A stretch of 64,000 bases of DNA from Paludibacter propionicigenes WB4 (GTDB taxonomy: Bacteria; Bacteroidota; Bacteroidia; Bacteroidales; Paludibacteraceae), in assembly GCF_000183135.1 (NCBI RefSeq), contig NC_014734.1:1426001-1490000 (forward strand), read 5' to 3'. Positions 12,042 through 22,765 of this stretch are shown one piece after another. The first letter of the stretch is position 1. Every line of letters starts with the position of its first letter. A program made the position numbers and the translations under genes. The notes beneath the pieces were generated by a model. That model made no database searches. It had not been told where the DNA came from and saw only the letters and a list, made by a program, of their open reading frames with translations.

Positions 12042-12339
12042 TATTTCTTGTTTGCTCGTATCCATAGTTATCAGACGCATTTACATGCGTCTCTACAAAT
12101 ACTCAATGCTTAACTTTAGATTACTCTATCGCAAAGCATTGCTTTACTACTTTTTCTCTCTTTCTTTCAATATATCAAAGATCGCTATTGAATGAATAAT
12201 TAATAATTGATAATTAATAATTATTTTGTCTCACGACAATTATTCATTTAATGTGTTGATTGTTAGTGGTTCAATACTAATAATCTGTATTACTTTTTTG
12301 CTATTCTTCAAAAAAAAACAACCCGCTGGTCGATTTTTG
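12042..12339 (-). other. tRNA-Ala to 23S spacer
   Basis: A 298-bp spacer with no gene. It holds the pyrimidine-rich arm (12151-12168) that can pair with 9052-9070 across the 23S gene, a small perfect hairpin AGACGCAT / ATGCGTCT (12073-12092), and an AT-rich stretch of TAATTAATAATT words around 12195-12230. Confidence 0.5.
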
Positions 12340-12414
12340 TGGAGAATATCGGGCTCGAACCGATGACCCCCTGCGTGCAAGGCAGGTGCTCTAAGCCAAC
12401 TGAGCTAATCCCCC
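12340..12414 (-). tRNA. tRNA-Ala (anticodon TGC)
   Basis: Read on the minus strand: GGGGGATTAGCTCAGTTGG at the 5' end, anticodon arm CCTGC-CTTGCAC-GCAGG with anticodon TGC, T-arm with GGTTCGAAC, and acceptor end ATTCTCCA. The acceptor stem forms seven pairs including G-U wobbles. The CCA tail is not encoded. Confidence 0.97.
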
Positions 12415-12420
12415 GAGTAT

Positions 12421-12498
12421 TTTCAGTTATCAGGGAACACTTATCAGTTATCAGTTCTTCAACTGTTCACTGTTCACTGCTCACTGTGAACTGTTGTT
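12421..12498. repeat. TTATCAGT/GTGAACAGT repeat cluster between tRNA-Ala and tRNA-Ile
   Basis: Nearly the whole spacer is built of the words CAGTTATCAG, TTATCAGTTATCAG and, in the opposite sense, ACTGTTCACTGTTCACTG. The same words appear at 12577-12726, 18130-18152, 21254-21345 and 25989-26019, always outside genes. Confidence 0.8.
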
Positions 12499-12499
12499 G

Positions 12500-12573
12500 T
12501 AGTCCCAGGCAGAGTTGAACTGCCGACCTCTACATTATCAGTGTAGCGCTCTAACCAACTGAGCTATAGGACT
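12500..12573 (-). tRNA. tRNA-Ile (anticodon GAT)
   Basis: Minus strand: AGTCCTATAGCTCAGTTGG, anticodon arm CTACA-CTGATAA-TGTAG with anticodon GAT, T-arm with AGTTCAACT and acceptor end TGGGACTA. The 7-bp acceptor stem is intact. It lies between 16S and tRNA-Ala, the usual position in rRNA operons. CCA is not encoded. Confidence 0.97.
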
Positions 12574-12576
12574 GAA

Positions 12577-12726
12577 TTTCAGTTATCAGTCATCAGCTTT
12601 CAGTTATCAACTTCTCTTGTGTAACTACCGTTTTCAGTTATCAGTCATCAGGTATCAGTTATCAGCATTCTCTGTAACTTGCATTACCGCTGACTGTTCA
12701 CTGTTTACTGTTCACTGCTGACTGTA
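12577..12726. repeat. TTATCAGT/GTGAACAGT repeat cluster between tRNA-Ile and 16S
   Basis: A 150-bp tract made of repeated CAGTTATCAGTCATCAG words, ending in GACTGTTCACTGTTTACTG, TTCACTGCTGACTG, which are the reverse-sense version of the same family. The tract can fold on itself. It is transcribed as part of the rRNA precursor. Confidence 0.75.
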
Positions 12727-12778
12727 TTTATATCATAAACAACATAATGTAGTACTCAAAAAGTTTGCACTTTCCTTG

Positions 12779-12794
12779 TATACCACTTTTCTAC
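12779..12794 (-). other. 3' arm of the 16S processing stem
   Basis: TATACCACTTTTCTAC here is complementary to GTAGAAAA and GTGGTATA at 14391-14411 upstream of 16S, with a 5-base bulge. Such long stems bring the ends of pre-16S RNA together for RNase III. Confidence 0.6.
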
Positions 12795-12816
12795 TAAGTT
12801 TCGATAACATCGCTCC

Positions 12817-14346
<1,530 letters not shown>

Positions 14347-14390
14347 ATCTTTTTTTATTTGCTCGGATGCTATCTATTCCTAAATTTATT

Positions 14391-14411
14391 GTAGAAAATT
14401 GACGTGGTATA
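14391..14411 (-). other. 5' arm of the 16S processing stem
   Basis: GTAGAAAA, then five unpaired bases, then GTGGTATA: complementary to the arm at 12779-12794 across the 16S gene. It supports reading 14347-14660 as an rRNA leader rather than coding DNA. Confidence 0.6.
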
Positions 14412-14517
14412 AAAAATCTTTGTATCCTTTGACAGATACTCCCATTTATAAAAAATGTTCCCTTTCCTTATACTACATTATTTGTTGTTCATGTATTCTC
14501 AAAGATCGATGCTTGAT

Positions 14518-14541
14518 ACCCCTAACCCCTAAAGGGGAATT
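14518..14541 (+). repeat. Dispersed CCCCTAA repeat, single copy in the rRNA leader
   Basis: ACCCCTAACCCCTAAAGGGG, the same element as the halves of the groES-groEL and rfb doublets. Its orientation is opposite to the copy at 9113 in the 23S-5S spacer. Confidence 0.8.
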
Positions 14542-14665
14542 TGGAAGTTGCACTTCGCAGTGCAGTTGTTTATCAAGACTTCTAATGTTACTACAAAATA
14601 GCTCCCTATTTTATAACTTGTTTTGCTTTCGTTCTACCCTCAAATTTTGTGAGACAAACGGGCTG

Positions 14666-14696
14666 CAAAGATACTGCTTTTTCTCAATATACCAAA
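14666..14696 (-). promoter_or_regulatory. rRNA promoter P1 (proximal)
   Basis: On the minus strand TTTG (14696-14693), exactly 19 bp, then TATCTTTG (14673-14666): a perfect Bacteroidetes vegetative promoter. The leader to 16S is about 310 nt. Confidence 0.8.
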
Positions 14697-14832
14697 CTTT
14701 ATTAGAAAAGTTTTGATTTTTATTTTCAAGAAAATTTGTCGGGAAAACTTAATTTTATCCAACTTAACTGTTTTTTAATCAGTCAGTTATTAAACCATTT
14801 TTAAACCCAAAGCTTCTCTCTCAAAGCGGCTG

Positions 14833-14863
14833 CAAAGGTAATGCTTATTTTTAAACTACCAAA
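14833..14863 (-). promoter_or_regulatory. rRNA promoter P2 (middle)
   Basis: Minus strand TTTG (14863-14860), 19 bp, TACCTTTG (14840-14833). The surrounding sequence (TCTCTCAAAGCGG near the box) is repeated at P3, showing that the promoters arose by duplication. Confidence 0.75.
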
Positions 14864-14945
14864 CTTTTTGAGAAAAATAATTTCTTTATTTATTTGACAC
14901 CTCTTTTCATTACCTAACTACCGTGCTTCTCTCTCAAAGCGGGTG

Positions 14946-14977
14946 CAAAAGTAGTCACTTTATACATACAATCCAAA
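14946..14977 (-). promoter_or_regulatory. rRNA promoter P3 (distal)
   Basis: Minus strand TTTG (14977-14974), 20 bp, TACTTTTG (14953-14946), with the same CTTCTCTCTCAAAGCGG flank as P2. Confidence 0.7.
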
Positions 14978-15493
14978 TCATTTTACCTTTTATTTCTGCT
15001 GTAAAACATACTAATCACCTTAAACGCCTGATAAAAAACTCGTTCCTGTCGCAAAATAATTTATTGTTTTCTCAAAATAAGGTCTGATTGCAGTCCCAAA
15101 TTGGGCGGAAAATCCCATAGAACCTCACGAATGACAGTGAAAAAGCAGGATAATAGTAGAATGATAGAACTCTACAAACTCATTTAGTATCCGAAAAAAG
15201 ACAAAAGGAAGAGTAAAGACTCGTTGCCAAACTGAAATCTCAATTTTTATACACAATAGATATATTTTTTAGTTTAATGAACTCCCAATTTGAATTTATT
15301 GAGTACTTTTGGCATTCGTATCTGAGTAAAACAAATGCCCCAAATTTATAATTCAATAGAAATCAGGCAAATGTTGTGATAAAAAGAGAGATTGAAATTG
15401 AACGCAATAAAATTGCAGTTAATAAATGAGTATTAATTCCTTTTTTCATCGAACTTACGATCTACCTAAAGAAATAAATCAAGCTTGTATATA
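14978..15493 (+). other. Intergenic region between divergent rRNA promoters and the deacetylase cluster
   Basis: About 515 bp with no ORF. The only signal seen is TACTTTTG at 15304-15311 on the plus strand, a fit to the -7 consensus, about 180 bp before the small membrane protein gene; no TTTG lies at the right -33 distance. It may be the promoter for 15494-19040. Confidence 0.4.
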
Positions 15494-15706
15494 ATGTCTA
15501 TACCTCCAAAATTACAACCTATAATATATGGCGTAGTCGTGTTTGTGATATTTGCTACATTATCAGTAATATTGAAAATAGTAACAAAACACCAATCAAC
15601 GGACGCAGATTATTTTGGCATACTCACGAATAAAGATCTTCTGATGGGAGTCGTTGTTGCTGTGATAGTAACTTTATCGCACGAGAAGAAAAAGAAATTA
15701 AAATAA
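15494..15706 (+). CDS. Small two-helix membrane protein, function unknown
   Basis: A 70-residue protein beginning MSIPPKLQPIIYGVVVF. Two hydrophobic segments are visible, about residues 11-29 (IYGVVVFVIFATLSVILKI) and 49-63 (LLMGVVVAVIVTLSH), with a basic tail HEKKKKLK. The ATG at 15494 is preferred over an upstream in-frame TTG at 15485. It is followed after 2 bp by the deacetylase-like gene, so they are surely co-transcribed and probably translationally coupled. No family was recognised. Its position suggests a membrane partner for the polysaccharide genes downstream, but that is only inference. Confidence 0.6.
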   Translation: MSIPPKLQPIIYGVVVFVIFATLSVILKIVTKHQSTDADYFGILTNKDLLMGVVVAVIVTLSHEKKKKLK

Positions 15707-15708
15707 GC

Positions 15709-17022
15709 ATGTCTGAAATTATAAACTATATATTACAGTTTTTATTGGGAGAGAATGTATCCCAGGAAATTATTTCACAGATCGGTTATACTGCCGACCG
15801 TGCTGAATTCCATAAATATAAACTCGTAATTGTCCCATCTACATTTTTTGATGTGAATATATACGGTACAACCGATTCTTTACCAAGTTTGCCGTTGAAA
15901 ATATGGGAAGAAGCTCCAATATTATTTGGCTTACCTGAAACAGAATTGATTGGCAACACTCAGATACTATATGCCGATTTGATTGCCAGCACATACTTTC
16001 TTATCAGCCGATACGAAGAAATGGTTCAATGCGACAAACGGGATTCGCATGGGCGATTTCCGGGGAAAATCTCTTTACCCTATCGCTCAGGCCTTATTGA
16101 CTCACCACTTGTAGACGAATATGGTAAATTGCTGCGTTCTCAGCTACAAAACATCGGAATCGAAATTCCTGATATGCCGAAAAAGATTCGGAAAATTTAC
16201 CTGACTCACGATGTTGACCAATTATCACATTATAGAAATTTCAGAGGTTTTCTGGGAGGACTTCTTCGGGGGATTAAGCGTCCGAAAGAGGGTAATAAAG
16301 CTATAAAAAGCTACTTTGGCGGACTAAAAAACGACCCGTGGTTTACATCACCGTGGCTATTTAGGCTCGACAATTCCGTAAGGCAAGGTATTGGTTCTGA
16401 CCGGTGCGAGCCAATTGTATTTGTAAAAGTAGGAGGTGGATCGCACAAAGAGGACAAACCTTTTATAACACATCATATACAAGATTTTCAATCCTTGGTG
16501 ATGCTCTGCAAGAAGAAGAACATTACTTTCGGATTACATTCGAGCTATGAAGCCGGTATCAAGCCCAATTTAATAGCCGATGAGAAAAAGCATCTGGAAA
16601 AATTATCAAAAAAAACGATTACTTACAACAGGCATCATTATCTTGACTCACGCGAGCCGGAAGATATGCAAGCATTAATAGATGCCGGTATTACTGATGA
16701 TTTTACAATGGGCTATGCTGATGTTGCCGGATTCAGGCTCGGAACATGCAGACCCGTAAAATGGATTAATCCTAAAACCAAAGAACTGACAACGCTTACG
16801 TTGCACCCACTAACCATCATGGATAGTAGCCTGAGCGATAAGCGTTATATGTATATGAATGCGCACGAAGCCTACGAATACTGTATCCGACTGATAAATA
16901 TGGTGGAAAGCTGGAATGGCGAATTGGTTCTGCTTTGGCATAATACCTCAGTAGAAGATAATCCGCAATTATATCACCGAAAACTATATCAGGACATCAT
17001 CAACTATTTGAAGACAAAATGA
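15709..17022 (+). CDS. Polysaccharide-deacetylase-like protein
   Basis: A 437-residue protein. The N-terminal half (to about 150) is of a kind found before NodB-like domains in Bacteroidetes. The deacetylase-like part begins with the metal-binding motif YLTHDVDQ (about 163-170), continues with FGLHSSYEAG (about 272-281) and ends with ELVLLWHNTS (about 409-418), matching in order the Asp, His and C-terminal His motifs of carbohydrate esterase family 4. No signal peptide is present, so it may act in the cytoplasm or be misnamed as a secreted enzyme. It starts 2 bp after the small membrane protein and ends 1 bp before a GT4 gene. The substrate is unknown; context suggests a cell-surface glycan. 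Confidence 0.75.
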   Translation: MSEIINYILQFLLGENVSQEIISQIGYTADRAEFHKYKLVIVPSTFFDVNIYGTTDSLPSLPLKIWEEAPILFGLPETELIGNTQILYADLIASTYFLISRYEEMVQCDKRDSHGRFPGKISLPYRSGLIDSPLVDEYGKLLRSQLQNIGIEIPDMPKKIRKIYLTHDVDQLSHYRNFRGFLGGLLRGIKRPKEGNKAIKSYFGGLKNDPWFTSPWLFRLDNSVRQGIGSDRCEPIVFVKVGGGSHKEDKPFITHHIQDFQSLVMLCKKKNITFGLHSSYEAGIKPNLIADEKKHLEKLSKKTITYNRHHYLDSREPEDMQALIDAGITDDFTMGYADVAGFRLGTCRPVKWINPKTKELTTLTLHPLTIMDSSLSDKRYMYMNAHEAYEYCIRLINMVESWNGELVLLWHNTSVEDNPQLYHRKLYQDIINYLKTK

Positions 17023-17023
17023 T

Positions 17024-18136
17024 ATGCAAAAAACGGCTGTTGTCTGCGTTACAAATGACCTGAGTACCGACCAACGGGTACACAAAACCTGCATGACACT
17101 TCAAAAATGCGGGTATTGGGTGATTGAAACAGGACGACTACTGCCTGACAGCCTGCCTCTTGAGAGACCTTATTTCACATTGCGACGAAAGCTGTGGTTT
17201 AGAAAAGGACCACAATTTTACGCGGAGTTCAACATCCGTTTGTTTCTATATTTAATGACAAAAAACGTTGATTTGATTTTTTCCAATGATTTGGATACAC
17301 TCCCGGCTGCTTACCTCGCAGCTAAACTCCGCAATATCAGATTAATTTACGATACACATGAGTACTTTACTGAAACACCCGAACTGGCTCATCGCCCTCT
17401 GGTGCAATCAATCTGGAAAAAGATTGAAGATCGCATATTCCCTAAATTGAAAGATATTATTACGGTAAATGATTCCATTGCAAAACTTTATAGTGAAAAG
17501 TATAATAAAACGATACATGTAAGCCGGAATATTCCACCTACTTACAGCCCCGCTCACCTTAAAACGCGAAAAGATCTTGGCTTGCCTGAAAACAAACATA
17601 TACTTATTTTGCAGGGGACAGGAATAAACGTTCAGCGCGGAGCCGAAGAAGCCGTGCTGGCAATGCAATATCTGGAGAATGCCGTATTATTGATAGTGGG
17701 TAGCGGAGATGTTTTCCCAAAACTCAAAGCTCTGACAGAAGAAAACAGTTTACAGAACAAAATCATCTTCAAAGCTAAAATGCCTTTCGAAGAATTACGC
17801 CAATATACCATGAATAGTGACTTAGGACTGGCTATTGACAAGGATACCAACCTGAATTATCGTTTTTCTTTGCCTAATAAATTGTTCGACTATATTCACT
17901 CCGGCATTCCTGTCCTTTCGTCCGGACTAGTAGAACTTAAGCAGATTATTGACAAATATGATATCGGCTTCTATATACAAAACCACGATCCGAAACATAT
18001 TGCGACTGTCATTGAAAATGCTTTCAGCGACCAAACAAGATACAATATAGTAAAGCAAAATACAGCAAAAGCCAAAGAAGAACTTTGTTGGGAAAAAGAG
18101 GAGAAAGTACTTATATCAGTGATTAATCAACAGTGA
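17024..18136 (+). CDS. Glycosyltransferase family 4-like protein
   Basis: A 370-residue protein of the GT-B fold. The N-terminal domain contains VTNDLSTDQRVHKTC and DLIFSNDLDTLPAAYLA, IYDTHEYFTETPEL; the C-terminal nucleotide-sugar domain contains ILILQGTGINVQRGAEEA, LLIVGSGD and SLPNKLFDYIHSGIPVLSS (about 282-300), which carries the position of the family's donor-binding Glu/Asp region. It uses an activated sugar to extend a glycan or glycolipid. It follows the deacetylase-like gene by 1 bp. Donor and acceptor cannot be told from sequence. Confidence 0.85.
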   Translation: MQKTAVVCVTNDLSTDQRVHKTCMTLQKCGYWVIETGRLLPDSLPLERPYFTLRRKLWFRKGPQFYAEFNIRLFLYLMTKNVDLIFSNDLDTLPAAYLAAKLRNIRLIYDTHEYFTETPELAHRPLVQSIWKKIEDRIFPKLKDIITVNDSIAKLYSEKYNKTIHVSRNIPPTYSPAHLKTRKDLGLPENKHILILQGTGINVQRGAEEAVLAMQYLENAVLLIVGSGDVFPKLKALTEENSLQNKIIFKAKMPFEELRQYTMNSDLGLAIDKDTNLNYRFSLPNKLFDYIHSGIPVLSSGLVELKQIIDKYDIGFYIQNHDPKHIATVIENAFSDQTRYNIVKQNTAKAKEELCWEKEEKVLISVINQQ

Positions 18137-18152
18137 ACAGTTATCAGTGAAA
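18130..18152. repeat. TTATCAGT/GTGAACAGT repeat word
   Basis: CAGTGAACAGTTATCAGTG lies between two glycosyltransferase genes. It belongs to the family at 12421, 12577, 21254 and 25989. It overlaps the end of one gene (stop at 18136) and a possible GTG start at 18147, which is one reason for choosing the later ATG of the next gene. Confidence 0.65.
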
Positions 18153-18155
18153 CAA

Positions 18156-19040
18156 ATGATTTCTATTTTAATCCCTACATATAATTATAACATCACCCGT
18201 TTGGTGGCAGAGCTTCACCGACAGGCATTGGATACGTATGTGGATTTTGAAATTATAGTTATTGAAGATGGTTCTACGCCATTTCTTGAAGAAAACAAAA
18301 CGGTAAATAACTTTGAATTTTGCAGACATATTATATTGTCTGAAAATATTGGTCGTTCTGCAGTCCGAAATAAGCTGGCTGATGAGGCTAAATACGAGCA
18401 TTTGTTATTTCTGGATTGCGATGCAGAAGTTTGCTCGGAACATTTTGTAGAAAAGTATATTTCTTTTTGTAAAGAAAAATGTGTGGTGATAGGCGGAACA
18501 GCTTATGAACCGAATGAAAATAATCCGCAATTCAGTCTGCGCCTGGCATACGGCCGCCAGCGTGAAGCCCGCAATGCTACCGAACGGGACAGGAATAACT
18601 TTTCAACCTTCAATTTTCTGATTTCAAAATCGATTTTCGATACTGTCCGATTTGACGAGAACATACATGGATACGGACACGAAGACATGGTTTTCGGACA
18701 TCAGATACACTTACTTGGGTACGACTATATTCAGATAGAGAATCCAATCATCCACAAAGGACTGGATGACAACGACACTTTCCTTATCAAAACGAGAGAA
18801 GCAACCCTTAATCTGTATAAACTATACAAAACCGGACGTTATCCGTTTCTGACTGAAGAGTCGAAACTGTTACATAGCTTTGTACGTATTTGTAAGTTGG
18901 GCCTGACTCGATTATTTGCTTATAGTTTCGATCAGCTGCAATCTGTTTTGGAGCATAAGCTATGTAGCTCCTCTCCTTCTCTCCGCCTCTACGATTTGTA
19001 CAAACTACTTTTCTTGTGCAAAACGTCGATAGAAAAATGA
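18156..19040 (+). CDS. Glycosyltransferase family 2 protein
   Basis: A 294-residue GT-A enzyme. Motifs: ISILIPTYNYN at the N-terminus, FEIIVIEDGSTP, the metal-binding DxD-type LLFLDCDAEV (about 88-97) and GYGHEDMVFG (about 170-180), typical of galactosyltransferase-like GT2 members. ATG 18156 is chosen over an in-frame GTG at 18147 because the GTG lies within a dispersed repeat and the family normally begins with this beta strand. It is the last gene of the 15494-19040 cluster. The acceptor is unknown; lipopolysaccharide or capsule is a guess from context. Confidence 0.85.
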   Translation: MISILIPTYNYNITRLVAELHRQALDTYVDFEIIVIEDGSTPFLEENKTVNNFEFCRHIILSENIGRSAVRNKLADEAKYEHLLFLDCDAEVCSEHFVEKYISFCKEKCVVIGGTAYEPNENNPQFSLRLAYGRQREARNATERDRNNFSTFNFLISKSIFDTVRFDENIHGYGHEDMVFGHQIHLLGYDYIQIENPIIHKGLDDNDTFLIKTREATLNLYKLYKTGRYPFLTEESKLLHSFVRICKLGLTRLFAYSFDQLQSVLEHKLCSSSPSLRLYDLYKLLFLCKTSIEK

Positions 19041-19213
19041 CAAGTTGTCAGCGAACAGAAAACTTTTCTTGTTATAAACGGTTATTTCTGTCAAAAAGGA
19101 CACAAACGAGCTTTGGCACAAAATTCGCAAAAGGATTAAACACAGCTCGAAGAAATCGGCTGTACTATTCATAAACTTTATTTTATAATCAACTTATTAA
19201 AAGATTAATAAAC

Positions 19214-19483
19214 ATGACTATTAAACCATTAGCCGACCGTGTGTTGGTAAAACCTGCACCGGCAGAAGAAAAAACAATCAGTGGAATCATCATTCCCGAT
19301 TCAGCCAAAGAAAAACCGTTGAAAGGTGAAGTGTTAGCCGTTGGTAACGGAACAAAAGATGAAGAAATGGTCGTTGCCGTTGGCAATACCGTACTGTACG
19401 GCAAATATGCCGGAACAGAACTGGAATGGGAAGGTGAGAAATACTTGATTATGAAACAATCGGATATTTTGGCGATAATTTAA
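19214..19483 (+). CDS. groES: Co-chaperonin GroES
   Basis: An 89-residue protein with the family features [16 protein letters not shown], the mobile loop [18 protein letters not shown], and [21 protein letters not shown]. It caps the GroEL ring during protein folding in the cytosol. It precedes groEL, but the 130-bp gap between them is filled by a pair of inverted CCCCTAA elements. No CIRCE operator (TTAGCACTC-N9-GAGTGCTAA) is visible upstream, so control by HrcA is not supported here. Confidence 0.97.
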   Translation: MTIKPLADRVLVKPAPAEEKTISGIIIPDSAKEKPLKGEVLAVGNGTKDEEMVVAVGNTVLYGKYAGTELEWEGEKYLIMKQSDILAII

Positions 19484-19484
19484 G

Positions 19485-21245
<1,761 letters not shown>

Positions 21246-21253
21246 AATAATTC

Positions 21254-21345
21254 AGTGATCAGTTATCAGTAAACAGTGATTAATCTTAGATTTTGTTTAT
21301 TGATAACTGAACACTTTATCACTGATAACTGTTTACTGATAACTG
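21254..21345. repeat. TTATCAGT-family long hairpin after groEL
   Basis: CAGTTATCAGTAAACAGT at 21260-21277 is an exact inverted copy of 21328-21345 (18 bp), with more copies of the same words between. It lies between the groEL stop and its terminator. Confidence 0.85.
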
Positions 21346-21397
21346 TAAAAGAACTATCTTCCTGCAGGCGCAACCCTGTGGATACTATATATAAGCC

Positions 21398-21433
21398 AAA
21401 CCCCTTGTCGCTCGAGAGTGACAAGGGGTTTTT
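21398..21433 (+). terminator. groEL terminator
   Basis: Perfect 12-bp stem AAACCCCTTGTC / GACAAGGGGTTT with a GC-rich loop, followed by T residues. Confidence 0.88.
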
Positions 21434-21454
21434 AATTTATTATTAATCCTTTTT

Positions 21455-21495
21455 TCAACTGTTTACAGGGATTTTCGACCGCTATCAGAGTTGCA
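21455..21495 (-). repeat. 41-nt dispersed repeat, copy 1
   Basis: Begins TCAACTGTTTACAGGG and ends CTATCAGAGTTGCA; about 80% identical to 22711-22750. Both copies lie downstream of the 3' end of a minus-strand gene. Confidence 0.65.
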
Positions 21496-21591
21496 ACAAT
21501 ATAAACGCTATGAATGAAATTACTTTCTAATTCTTTGATTTATCATCCATAAAACCAAGCGGCAATACTCGGTAAATGTTTCAAATTATGA

Positions 21592-22422
21592 TCAATCTTT
21601 AATCCCAAAGTCAAATACTTTTCCACCTGTTCCTGTTGATGTTGTTGAGTTTCCTGCTGACATGAAACAATATTCACCAGGCTCAAGAGAATCCTTTGGA
21701 GTTACTTTATATACTCCTGATTTTAGTTTTTCAACATCGAAACGAATTCTCAGCTTATCATCAACTCCCATTGATACTCCAGAATAAGCGTTCACTGAAC
21801 CTATAACAAATTCCCGATTTTTTTTCTTTACATCCAACTTCACCAATATAAACTCGTTGGGACTAGATGAAGAAGAAAACCAAGAAGATGTTGCATCATT
21901 TAAACTTTGCCCTTTTTCAAAGTAAAAATAAAATACCGGTTTGGCCTCAAAAATTTGCAGGCGCGCCATAGAGCCATCCAGAGTTGATTTAAATTTGGTT
22001 TTTGCAATTCCGTAGGTAAGCTGCGTCATGATTCCGCTCCCCATTTTTGTCTGCGAACAAACTGTAGGTTCTACTGGTTTCATTTCAGTTTTGCCGTCGT
22101 TGACCATTAAGTAATAAAGGCCTGATTCATGAGTTGCATTTGGATCATTTATATCTCCGGTAACATTTTCCTTATTACCAGAGGCATCTACCATAGCACT
22201 TGCAATTTCATCCGGAATTTTATCATCTTTCATCTTGATTAAAGTAGCAATCGAAACATCAAAATTTGTCTTAGATGTTTTAATCTTACTAATGATAATC
22301 GATGGAGATAATCCTTTCTGACAAAGCGAATATATCGAAGCATTAGTCAATACTTCGTCATTTGTCTGTCCATAAACTGTTACGGTAAACAGTAAAGCTA
22401 AAATGCAAAATAGTTTGTTCAT
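21592..22422 (-). CDS. Secreted protein of unknown function
   Basis: A 276-residue protein with a signal peptide (MNKLFCILALLFTVTVYGQ, cleavage near residue 19). Residues about 27-75 (ASIYSLCQKGLSPSIIISKI, then VSIATLIKMKDDKIPDEI) form a helical repeat seen before in Bacteroidetes secreted proteins, where a 'can be induced by small threshold' type helix pair is repeated; no function is established. The remainder looks beta-rich and ends in LEPGEYCFMSAGN, which resembles a surface or stress-induced protein fold but was not identified. It has its own promoter at 22602-22631 and is flanked by two direct copies of a 41-nt repeat. Function unknown. Confidence 0.75.
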   Translation of the reverse strand: MNKLFCILALLFTVTVYGQTNDEVLTNASIYSLCQKGLSPSIIISKIKTSKTNFDVSIATLIKMKDDKIPDEIASAMVDASGNKENVTGDINDPNATHESGLYYLMVNDGKTEMKPVEPTVCSQTKMGSGIMTQLTYGIAKTKFKSTLDGSMARLQIFEAKPVFYFYFEKGQSLNDATSSWFSSSSSPNEFILVKLDVKKKNREFVIGSVNAYSGVSMGVDDKLRIRFDVEKLKSGVYKVTPKDSLEPGEYCFMSAGNSTTSTGTGGKVFDFGIKD

Positions 22423-22601
22423 AAATGTGTTCTGTTTTTTTTCGCCTACTCTCCAGCTTTTCGGCTTTCGCTCCCAACTCTGTTATGGATTTTCGGGTTG
22501 CTCCGTTTGTATCATTAACTATCAAAAGCGCTCAAATGAGCTACATGCAGTTTGATAATTAAGGTCTTTATTTTCTTAAGATTCAAACAATAATCGTGCA
22601 A

Positions 22602-22631
22602 CAAATATAAAGTATTTACCTTAAAAACAAA
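22602..22631 (-). promoter_or_regulatory. Promoter of the unknown secreted protein gene
   Basis: Minus strand TTTG (22631-22628), 18 bp, TATATTTG (22609-22602). The resulting leader would be about 170 nt and includes an inverted repeat GCTCA-AA-TGAGC near 22532. Confidence 0.55.
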
Positions 22632-22710
22632 CAATGTTGCCAAAATTATTTTTATTTTTTTTTCGTAAAACTGGTAAAATGCAGGATTGGTGGGGATTAA
22701 TAGGGATTCT

Positions 22711-22750
22711 TCAACTGATGACAAGGTTTTCAACCACTGTCAGGGTTGCA
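22711..22750 (-). repeat. 41-nt dispersed repeat, copy 2
   Basis: Begins TCAACTGATGACAAGG and ends CTGTCAGGGTTGCA, in the same orientation as the copy at 21455. It lies 16 bp past the stop of the GH20 gene. Confidence 0.65.
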
Positions 22751-22765
22751 TATCAAATTAAACTC

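Noticed and set aside
14399-14716. 105-codon frame upstream of 16S
   Set aside because: It lies over the rRNA leader, the processing stem arm, a dispersed repeat and promoter P1, on the opposite strand; the peptide has no recognisable feature.
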